From CAYXEN01 sp964464035 (GTDB taxonomy: Bacteria > Krumholzibacteriota > Krumholzibacteriia > WVZY01): 64,000 bases of DNA. Each line of letters opens with the position of its first letter. Within the stretch, counting starts at the first letter, position 1. Positions 1-5,992 of the stretch are shown here, piece by piece. The stretch covers positions 39,534 to 103,533 of the forward strand of contig CAYXEN010000001.1 in the NCBI GenBank assembly GCA_964464035.1. Reading direction: 5' to 3'. The notes below the pieces were generated by a model. The model saw only the letters and a list, made by a program, of their open reading frames with translations, searched no databases and was not told the DNA's origin. The position numbers were made by a program, and so were the translations under genes.

Positions 1-327
1 GAAGTAGACGAGAAAAGCGTTCACGGCGTGTATGAGGATGTTGAAGAGGTAATAATACCACGCGTTCAGGCCGAACCAATGGTACTCGAGGTAGAACAGG
101 ACGTTCACCAGCGGCTGGAAGTTCTGGAAAGGGGATGTTTCGAATACGGCCCGGAGTGAACTGTCCGTCTCGAGCGCGTTCTCCAGGTATATGTAGTCGC
201 TGCGATGCCAGAACGAGTTGTTCCTCACCCGGGAGAAAAAGAGAAGGCTGAGAAGGATGAGCAGGGCGAGGAAGAGGAGATTGTAGAGAAATATGGACCT
301 GTCTGAATGTTCCCGGCGAGCTCTCAT
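1..327 (-). CDS. GT-C type membrane glycosyltransferase-like protein, 3' part cut by window edge
   Basis: The reading frame runs from ATG at 327 to the window edge without a stop (109 codons). A basic N-terminus (MRARREHSDRS) leads into one strong membrane helix (about residues 12-32, rich in L and F), then a loop with a W-H-R-S-D-Y stretch, an F-Q-P-L-V-N-V-L-F-Y motif and F-G-L-N-A-W-Y-Y-Y-L-F-N followed by I-H-A-V-N-A. The QPL/FxLNxxxYxxxNxxxHxxN pattern is typical of the first periplasmic loop and second helix of dolichol-phosphate-mannose-type/TMTC-like GT-C enzymes, often followed by TPRs in bacteria. AGGA lies 8 nt before the ATG. Upstream on the same strand TGGACT-17-TATAAA could be a promoter. 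Substrate unknown; the catalytic Asp pair cannot be assessed with certainty from the fragment. Confidence 0.6.
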   Translation of the reverse strand, partial: MRARREHSDRSIFLYNLLFLALLILLSLLFFSRVRNNSFWHRSDYIYLENALETDSSLRAVFETSPFQNFQPLVNVLFYLEYHWFGLNAWYYYLFNILIHAVNAFLVYF

Positions 328-527
328 AAATATGTTCCTGGCCGATATGGGATTGCGTGCTTACGTGAATCGGGTCGTCATCCCGAAAGCCGATACCTTT
401 TATAGGAGAAATCCGAGGCAAAGTCCAGGTATTTCGACGTGTTCGGCCCCTTGGCCGGCGCAGCCGATCCCGCGGATCGATCAGGCATGGAAACTTTTGG
501 GAATACTCCTACCTTGCGGAATATCTC

Positions 528-556
528 TTGCAGGGATCGGGGGCTGGTGATATAAG
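528..556 (+). promoter_or_regulatory. sigma-70-like promoter of mqnA
   Basis: TTGCAG (528-533), 17-nt spacer, TATAAG (551-556), about 70 nt before the mqnA start. The 300-nt stretch 328-628 between two divergent genes otherwise shows no gene. Confidence 0.45.
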
Positions 557-628
557 GGACGTGCCGAAGTCCGGTGATGACGGTATGGAAGCCGGATCGA
601 AGGCATCAGGCAGCCCAGGGAGGAACCG

Positions 629-1447
629 TTGACAAGGAAGCTCAGAATAGGCGCCCCGCAACACGTTTGCGCCAGGCCCCTTCTTTTCGGATTGACCAGG
701 ACGCCGGAGGAGAGCTGCGAGCTCGTGTTCCATGAACCGGCCGCCCTTGCGGCCATGTTGGAAGCCGGCATGCTCGACGCAGCCCTGATCCCCGGAATCG
801 AATTCTTGCGAGGAGCGGGTGGATTCATCGTCAAGGGGCCGGCTCTCGTAGCCAAGGACCGGCCGGGCGGAATCTCTCTTGTTTCGAACAAACCGCTCGG
901 AGAAATAAGACGAATCGCAGTGAACGAACACGCCCGGACCCCGGTCGCGGTGCTGAGGATAGTTCTTGATCTCAAGTTCGGCATGATGCCGGACATATGC
1001 GTGAGCAAGGACGATCGCGCGGTGTGGAGTTCGGAGTTCGACGCCGTTCTCTTGAGCGGTGACGAATCCCTCGACCGGTTGAAGGAGGGACCGGGAGATG
1101 GAACGGAAGTGTTCGACATCACCGGCATGTGGTACGAGCTCACACCGAAACCGCTGGTGTTCGCAGTTTGGGCTTTCAATGATGAAGCCGTCGAGGAGAT
1201 CCTCTGCAAGAAGCTGGTGATTTCGCGCAACCTGGGTATGAGAAATCTTTCCCTTCTGGCGGACGGCATATCGCAGACTTCGCAGTTTCCAAGCGAGTTG
1301 CTCTATAGTTATCTGAGCGAGAACTGGAATTATGATCTAGGGGAATACGAGTACGAGGGCTTGAAGCAGCTCGAAGAATACGCCCTCGAATACCGCCTGA
1401 TGCGAGCGCCCAGGCTCACCGAGCGGGCGCTCCTTGCCGGAGAGTAG
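629..1447 (+). CDS. mqnA: chorismate dehydratase (MqnA), futalosine pathway of menaquinone synthesis
   Basis: MqnA converts chorismate to 3-enolpyruvylbenzoate, the first step of the futalosine route to menaquinone, in the cytoplasm. The 272-residue length fits the family. The N-terminal RIGAPQHVCARPL corresponds to the family's RIGxxxYxxxxPL strand-loop; the periplasmic-binding-protein-like fold shows in the blocks AAMLEAGMLDAALIPGIEFLR, SLVSNKPLGEIRRIAV and the VFAVWAF strand. Start is TTG, chosen because GGGAGG lies 5-6 nt upstream and the ATG codons inside are too far in. It stands alone, convergent with nfi. The other mqn genes are not in the window, but a UbiA-family prenyltransferase at 49.9-50.8 kb could serve the same pathway. 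Confidence 0.88.
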   Translation: MTRKLRIGAPQHVCARPLLFGLTRTPEESCELVFHEPAALAAMLEAGMLDAALIPGIEFLRGAGGFIVKGPALVAKDRPGGISLVSNKPLGEIRRIAVNEHARTPVAVLRIVLDLKFGMMPDICVSKDDRAVWSSEFDAVLLSGDESLDRLKEGPGDGTEVFDITGMWYELTPKPLVFAVWAFNDEAVEEILCKKLVISRNLGMRNLSLLADGISQTSQFPSELLYSYLSENWNYDLGEYEYEGLKQLEEYALEYRLMRAPRLTERALLAGE

Positions 1448-1461
1448 CCGGTCGAATCATC

Positions 1462-1480
1462 CGATGATCGCGGATCATCG
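1462..1480. terminator. short hairpin between convergent mqnA and nfi
   Basis: CGATGATC / GATCATCG, an 8-bp perfect inverted repeat with a 3-nt loop, lies just after the mqnA stop and overlaps the nfi stop. There is no clear T-run, so it may act as an mRNA 3' end stabiliser rather than a classical terminator. Confidence 0.35.
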
Positions 1481-2182
1481 TGCCTTTCCCCTCTCCTCGA
1501 GTCTCTTCTTGTGTTTTCCAGCCATGATGTGCGCCTGCCGCGTGGGCTCGGGCAGGCGGTAGCCCCCCGAGGCGGCGAGAACGAGTCTTCGCGCGGAGGC
1601 GTTGTCTACGAGATGCCCGGGGGAGACGAACAGCGGCTTGACTCCCGCCCTCGTCCTCAGGACCGATCCCACCACGGTTCCGCCGTACCTAAGCAGGGAG
1701 AATGATCCCCTTTTCTCGGAAACTTCGTCGTACTCACCGACCAGCCTGCTCTTGGCGCATCCCACCGTCGGTTTGCCTATCATGATTCCGAGATGGGTCG
1801 CGAGGCCGAGCCGGCGTGGATGTGCTATGCCCTGGCCGTCGCAGAGCATGACATCGAACCGGCTCTCGACTTTTTCCATTGCTTTGACGAGAGCCGGTAT
1901 CTCCCTGAACGACAACAGGCCCGGCACATAAGGAAAAACCAGGGGGGTGCTCGCTGTTCTCGTTTCCACGAGCTCGAGCCGGGGGAAACTCATCACGACC
2001 ACGGCTGCGATCAGCTTTCCCAGCTGTTTGCTCACCGCGATGTCTGAGCCCGCGATGTATTCGATCCCACCCAGCGGCAGAGGAGCGAGCTTTACCTTGT
2101 TTCGAAGGGATGCCTGCAATGCCACGGCTTCGGCCGGGCTCAAGTTCCATCTGTGAATCTTCTTGATCTTCACGTCAAACAT
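1475..2182 (-). CDS. nfi: endonuclease V
   Basis: Cleaves DNA (and RNA) next to deaminated bases such as inosine. 235 residues, normal length. Family active-site acids are visible: Asp47 in YIAGSDIAV, Glu94 in PGLLSFREIPAL and Asp115 in LCDGQGIAHPRRLGLATHLG, followed by the PTVGCAKSRLVG loop; these match the known D-E-D metal site of bacterial EndoV. The C-terminus is basic (KHKKRLEERGKAR). ATG at 2182 is preceded by TATAAT with only 2 nt between, and no Shine-Dalgarno sequence is visible, so the transcript may be nearly leaderless or the promoter call is fortuitous. Divergent from the AhpD-like gene. Confidence 0.92.
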   Translation of the reverse strand: MFDVKIKKIHRWNLSPAEAVALQASLRNKVKLAPLPLGGIEYIAGSDIAVSKQLGKLIAAVVVMSFPRLELVETRTASTPLVFPYVPGLLSFREIPALVKAMEKVESRFDVMLCDGQGIAHPRRLGLATHLGIMIGKPTVGCAKSRLVGEYDEVSEKRGSFSLLRYGGTVVGSVLRTRAGVKPLFVSPGHLVDNASARRLVLAASGGYRLPEPTRQAHIMAGKHKKRLEERGKAR

Positions 2183-2272
2183 GAATTATACCAGAGAAAG
2201 GTTACGAAATACATTCCCGTTCGCCCGGGGAGCTTCGAAGCCCGCGCGGGAGACCAGAGAGGAGGAGCAATA

Positions 2273-2617
2273 TTGGCGGGAAGAACGGAAGAATTCAACA
2301 AGTTCAGGGAAAAGATGAACAAGCGGATCCTCGAGAGCGGGGACCTGGTCATAAAGCGTTTCTTCAACCTGGACAGCGCGGCCTACAAGGACGGTGCGCT
2401 CCCGTCCCGCTACAAGGAAATGCTGGGCCTCGTCGCCTCCATGGTCCTTCGATGCGACGATTGCATAAGTTATCATCTCCAGCGCTGCCACGAGGAGGGG
2501 GTGGAGAAGGAGGAGCTTTTCGAAGTCTTCGGCATCGCGCTCGTGGTGGGCGGCTCGATCGTGATCCCGCACTTGAGGCGAGCCGTCGAATTCTGGGACG
2601 AGTTGGAATCCGGCTAG
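2273..2617 (+). CDS. carboxymuconolactone decarboxylase/AhpD-family protein
   Basis: 114 residues, small helical AhpD-like protein. The hallmark CxxC with following His is present in RCDDCISYHLQRC, the redox-active pair of alkylhydroperoxidase AhpD-like proteins. PSRYKEMLGLVASMVLRC and GVEKEELFEVFGIALVVGGSIVIPHLRRAVEFWDEL follow the family pattern. I place the start at TTG 2273, not at the in-frame ATG 2153, because GAGAGGAGG sits 7 nt upstream of the TTG and the extra N-terminal 40 residues overlap nfi and look non-family. Role: probably thiol-dependent peroxide reduction; the substrate and partner are not shown by the context. Confidence 0.85.
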   Translation: MAGRTEEFNKFREKMNKRILESGDLVIKRFFNLDSAAYKDGALPSRYKEMLGLVASMVLRCDDCISYHLQRCHEEGVEKEELFEVFGIALVVGGSIVIPHLRRAVEFWDELESG

Positions 2618-2654
2618 CTCGTCCAGCGACGAAAACCCGGTCTTTGGAGGTATA

Positions 2655-3758
2655 GTGAAAAAGGCAAAGTCGATTGGATGCTTTGTGGCTCTACTGATTG
2701 TCGTGCTTCCGGGGACCGGCGTTTCCGGCGATCCCTGGCGTGCGGTATACGAAAAGGGTTCGGGGGGCTTGGTGGAGGATCTTTGCATAGGCGACGAAGA
2801 GAGCGACGATTACTTGCTATATGCGCCGAGCGCGGTCGACGTCGACTCTCACGGAAACATCTTCGTCGTGGATCTCAAGCTCAATTGCGTCAAGAAATTC
2901 AGCCCCGACGGCGAGTATATCTCGACGTTCGGGGGCAAAGGTGAGGGCCCCGGCGAGTTCGTAATGCCGCTTCCCATGGTCGTCGACCGGGAAGACAACG
3001 TGATCGTTTGGGATTACGGCAACAGGCGCTTCACGATTTTCGATGACGAGGGGCATCTCGTTCGGGCTATGAGCTTCCAACCCACTGTCACTCGTATCGA
3101 GTGTACTCCCGGCGGGTTCCTTCTCGTTGAGACGGAGGAAGGCGATTTTTCGTCTTACGCAATCAAGACCAAGGTAAAACTGACAAGATATTCGAAGGAT
3201 TTCACAAAGCCGGTGGTCGTGGATTCAGCTTACGTGGAGAAATGGAAGAGGGTGAGCAAAGGGGACGCGAACTGGACGGTGACATACGCCTACTATCCCA
3301 CGCTGTTCTGGGCCGCGGGAGCTGATGACGAGATCATAATAGGGAACTCCCGGGAGTATAAGATCCGTATTCTATCGTCCGACCTGAAGCAACTTCATGT
3401 CATAGAGAAAAAGGCGGACAGGGTCGAAGTAACCAAGGAAGAGGCGGATCAATACTACGTTTCATTCGAGAAGGGAAACGAGCTCTTCAAGAATATCTTG
3501 CGCGATGAAGTCAAGCTTCCAAAGTACAAGCCCTACTTCGACGGCATCTTCGTCGGCGGAGGCTACATCCTGGTGATGCTGAACGAATCGGCGGGCGACG
3601 AAGTGCTCTACGACGTTTTCGGCCCGGACGGATCCTACGAGGCGAGTGTGAGACTGCCTTCTTTGGGGGGAAAGCGGATAAGAGGCGACTACATATACGG
3701 CAGAAAGGACTTCGAGAACGAGCTTCCCAAGGTTTGCAGATTCCGCCTTGACGGATAG
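2655..3758 (+). CDS. exported 6-bladed beta-propeller (NHL-like) protein
   Basis: 367 residues starting at GTG, with TTTGGAGG 4 nt upstream. A signal peptide (KKAKSIGCFVALLIVVLPGTGVSG) is followed by NHL/6-bladed propeller repeats: DVDSHGNIFVVDLKLNCVKKFSPDGEYISTFGGKGEGPGEF, then VVDREDNVIVWDYGNRRFTIFDDEGHLV. The pattern of D-x-x-G-N-I-x-V-x-D and F-x-x-x-G-x-G-P-G-E-F is that of the BF4221/6-bladed-propeller family common in Bacteroidetes-type genomes. Likely periplasmic or surface binding protein with no enzyme motif. Two distant relatives with the same architecture (shared -DEIKVF-YDG- type blades) occur at 21.3-23.8 kb. It follows the AhpD-like gene by 37 nt and may be co-transcribed. Confidence 0.75.
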   Translation: MKKAKSIGCFVALLIVVLPGTGVSGDPWRAVYEKGSGGLVEDLCIGDEESDDYLLYAPSAVDVDSHGNIFVVDLKLNCVKKFSPDGEYISTFGGKGEGPGEFVMPLPMVVDREDNVIVWDYGNRRFTIFDDEGHLVRAMSFQPTVTRIECTPGGFLLVETEEGDFSSYAIKTKVKLTRYSKDFTKPVVVDSAYVEKWKRVSKGDANWTVTYAYYPTLFWAAGADDEIIIGNSREYKIRILSSDLKQLHVIEKKADRVEVTKEEADQYYVSFEKGNELFKNILRDEVKLPKYKPYFDGIFVGGGYILVMLNESAGDEVLYDVFGPDGSYEASVRLPSLGGKRIRGDYIYGRKDFENELPKVCRFRLDG

Positions 3759-3760
3759 CG

Positions 3761-4522
3761 TCAACGTTCGTGCTTCATCAATTCTTCGTATTCCAAGGGA
3801 TGATGTTTCTTCATCTCTTCTTCGCTCAAGGTGCCCTTCAACCAGACCTTGTTCATGGGAAAGACATCCGGGTTCAGGTGCACCGTATATAGATGCCAGA
3901 TTATTATCGCCAGAAAAGCAAGCACGGCCTCGTATCCATGTACCGCCGTGGCTATGTCCAACACCCACTTGGGCATGAAAGCCATTGTCGCTTCTTCCTG
4001 CCAGAGCATGAGGCCGGTTATGATCATGACGGTGGTTCCCCAGACGACGCTGAAGTATTCGAACTTCTCGATGAAGTTGAAGCGTCCGTAGCGGGGGCCG
4101 GTTTTGGTCTTGCCGAGGTTGTACTTGAGGTAGCCGACGAAGTCCCGGAAATCTTTTTTCCTGAATATCATTTCACGAACGTCACGGCCGCCCCTCTCGG
4201 ACAGGAGCGAATACAAGACATGGTAGGCTGAAAGCCCTATGAGAACGACTGCGGCGATCCTGTGCAGGAGTCCTCTCAGCTCGAAGGTTCCCGGGAACGA
4301 GAATAAAGCTCTGATTATAGAAGAATTGGGGGTCAAAAGAGGCAGCCCCGTGACTATCAAGACTATGAAGCTCAGCATCAAGACCACGTGTTGAATACGC
4401 TGCGACAGGGTGAACCGTTCGAAGACGATCTCGTGGGTGTATTCACGATGCGTAACGACGGTAGTCCCGTGGTTCCTGACCGTGGTTATCTTTTCAGCCG
4501 GAATCTCTTTGATACCGCTCAT
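3761..4522 (-). CDS. di-haem cytochrome b/b6-type membrane subunit
   Basis: 253 residues, about four to five membrane helices (LMLSFIVLIVTGLPLL, GLLHRIAAVVLIGLSAYHVLYSL, VWGTTVMIITGLMLW, VHGYEAVLAFLAIIIWHLYTVHL). Helix-borne His residues (IQHVV, LLHRI, AYHVL, VHGYE, WHLYTVH) resemble the haem-b ligands of formate dehydrogenase gamma/HydC-type cytochromes. Start MSGIKEI at 4522: its ATG overlaps the stop of the cytochrome c gene (ATGA), which argues for translational coupling and a two-subunit complex. Likely role: electron transfer between the quinone pool and the periplasmic multihaem cytochrome. Ends 3 nt from the convergent propeller gene. Confidence 0.8.
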   Translation of the reverse strand: MSGIKEIPAEKITTVRNHGTTVVTHREYTHEIVFERFTLSQRIQHVVLMLSFIVLIVTGLPLLTPNSSIIRALFSFPGTFELRGLLHRIAAVVLIGLSAYHVLYSLLSERGGRDVREMIFRKKDFRDFVGYLKYNLGKTKTGPRYGRFNFIEKFEYFSVVWGTTVMIITGLMLWQEEATMAFMPKWVLDIATAVHGYEAVLAFLAIIIWHLYTVHLNPDVFPMNKVWLKGTLSEEEMKKHHPLEYEELMKHER

Positions 4523-5781
4523 TTGCCAGCACCTCTCCTTCTTCTCGCATGCCCGGACAAGTCGAGAGCGATCAGGCCGATGAAGGACAATACGAGTACG
4601 GCTATCAAGGCCGTGTAAAACCTCTTGACGATGAGGACACCTATGTTCTGTCGCTTGAGATCGGTGAGATGTATCTTCGCACGTGCGAAGTTGCGCCCCG
4701 CTTGTGGATGGCAACTGCCGCAGGTGGCCTGGAGGTTGGCTGGATTGACGGATGATTCCGGATCGGACGAGGGGAGGATGTTGTGATATCCGTGACAGCT
4801 TGCGCAGTTGGCGACACGCACGTCACCCAGGCTCAGGGCGATGCCGTGATAGCTTCCCATGTAGGACGCCAGCCTTTTCGAGGGCAGCCCGTATTTGTCA
4901 TCCAGGGCCATGTCGTCGTGACAGCGACTGCATGTCCTGGGAATATTGGCGGTGTACACGGAGGCGCTCTCGTCCTGGGGCCTGCGGATTGTGTGTTCGC
5001 CGTGGCAATCCGTGCAAACCGGCGAGTCGGGATTGCCTTTGAAGAAGGCCTTGCCGTGAATGCTCTTCTTGTAGACCCGGTAGACGCCTATGTGACACTT
5101 GCTGCAGGTCTTTGGTATGTTCCTGCGCCAGGCCGGCGACGATTTGTCCTTGACCGACACCACTGCATGGGCCTGGTGACAGTCGCTGCACACCGCGGAG
5201 ACCTTCAGCCCCGCCTTCGACACGCCGAGTCCGTGGATACTTTTTTCGTATGATTTCACGAAATTCGCGGCGTCCGTCCGGCCCCTGCCGCTCATCAGCG
5301 CGTTGTTCTCGTGGCAGCGCGTGCAAATCTTCATTTGATTGGTTCGAAACAGGGGAGAGCCGGGATCCTTCGGGCTGAGAATGTAATGCTTGCCGTGGCA
5401 CGCGGTGCAACTCCCTTCGCGTTCGTCGGCGAACTTGGTTTTCGCATGAACGCTCGTTTCGTATTCTTGCGTTTCCTCGTCGTGGCATGCGGTGCAAGAT
5501 GCGGGAGTGGTCTCTTTCTCGTGAAGCTCACCGCCCGAAGACTCGATGTCCTGATGGCAGTCAGTGCACGTTAGAACCGAGCCGTGAACCGAGTTCAGGA
5601 AGGGGAGCTTCTTGATATTGAGACTACGGCCGGATTCGTCTTCGATATCCGGGTCGGCGTGGCAGGACAGGCAGTCGTCTATCTCGTCGGCGCAGGCCGG
5701 CTTAAGCGCGAACGGCGCGGCCGATGAGAGGAGAAAAGCAGACAAGAAAACAATAAAACTTTCTTTCGTCAAGATAGACAT
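4519..5781 (-). CDS. 11-haem c-type cytochrome with C-terminal membrane anchor
   Basis: 420 residues from ATG 5781 (GGAG 11 nt upstream); the in-frame ATG 42 nt further up lacks a signal-peptide context. A signal peptide (LTKESFIVFLSAFLLSSAAPFALKPACA) is followed by eleven CxxCH haem-binding motifs (CLSCH, CTDCH, CTACH twice, CTRCH, CSDCH, CSKCH, CTDCH, CSRCH, CASCH, CGSCH) and many extra His residues in SxHG and ExH contexts that can be sixth ligands. A helix near the C-terminus (VKRFYTALIAVLVLSFIGLIAL) should anchor it in the inner membrane, haems outside. The architecture resembles CbcL-like quinol-cytochrome systems of Geobacter, here as two genes. A sigma-54 promoter lies upstream. Confidence 0.88.
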   Translation of the reverse strand: MSILTKESFIVFLSAFLLSSAAPFALKPACADEIDDCLSCHADPDIEDESGRSLNIKKLPFLNSVHGSVLTCTDCHQDIESSGGELHEKETTPASCTACHDEETQEYETSVHAKTKFADEREGSCTACHGKHYILSPKDPGSPLFRTNQMKICTRCHENNALMSGRGRTDAANFVKSYEKSIHGLGVSKAGLKVSAVCSDCHQAHAVVSVKDKSSPAWRRNIPKTCSKCHIGVYRVYKKSIHGKAFFKGNPDSPVCTDCHGEHTIRRPQDESASVYTANIPRTCSRCHDDMALDDKYGLPSKRLASYMGSYHGIALSLGDVRVANCASCHGYHNILPSSDPESSVNPANLQATCGSCHPQAGRNFARAKIHLTDLKRQNIGVLIVKRFYTALIAVLVLSFIGLIALDLSGHARRRRGAGK

Positions 5782-5818
5782 GATACACGCTTCTCCGTTG
5801 TGGGGCGATCGAGAGAAC

Positions 5819-5835
5819 TGCAAGCAACGTGCCCG
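5819..5835 (-). promoter_or_regulatory. sigma-54 promoter of the multihaem cytochrome operon
   Basis: On the minus strand CGGGCACG-TTGC-TTGCA: GG (5833-5832), exactly 10 nt, GC (5821-5820), matching YTGGCACGrNNNTTGCW except for one T to G change. Expected transcript start is about 5809, 28 nt before the ATG at 5781. Confidence 0.7.
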
Positions 5836-5933
5836 ACGGCGCGCTTTGCGGTTTTGAAAAGCGGGCGCGTAACTATATGGAAATCAACAAGCATATTTGA
5901 AACCGGCTTCAGGCGGGCGTCCGCGGCGGAAAA

Positions 5934-5992
5934 GATGTCAATTTGTCTCCGTGCCCGGCATTGCACTCGGCAAACGAGGACAATTTGTCCTC
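5934..5992 (-). promoter_or_regulatory. tandem candidate enhancer sites upstream of the sigma-54 promoter
   Basis: Two related 17-bp sites share CAATTTGTC: GATGTCAATTTGTCTCC (5934-5950) and the perfect palindrome GAGGACAATTTGTCCTC (5976-5992). They are offset by 42 bp, four helical turns, and lie about 115 and 155 nt upstream of the -12 element, the usual location of activator sites for sigma-54 promoters. The second overlaps the stop codon of the CHAT gene. The rest of the 209-nt intergenic region holds no gene. Confidence 0.5.

Noticed and set aside
421..445. Possible fifth TGTCG-type palindrome near 430
   Set aside because: GTCGAAAT is present on the minus strand but the second half is shifted by two bases and the palindrome is lost.
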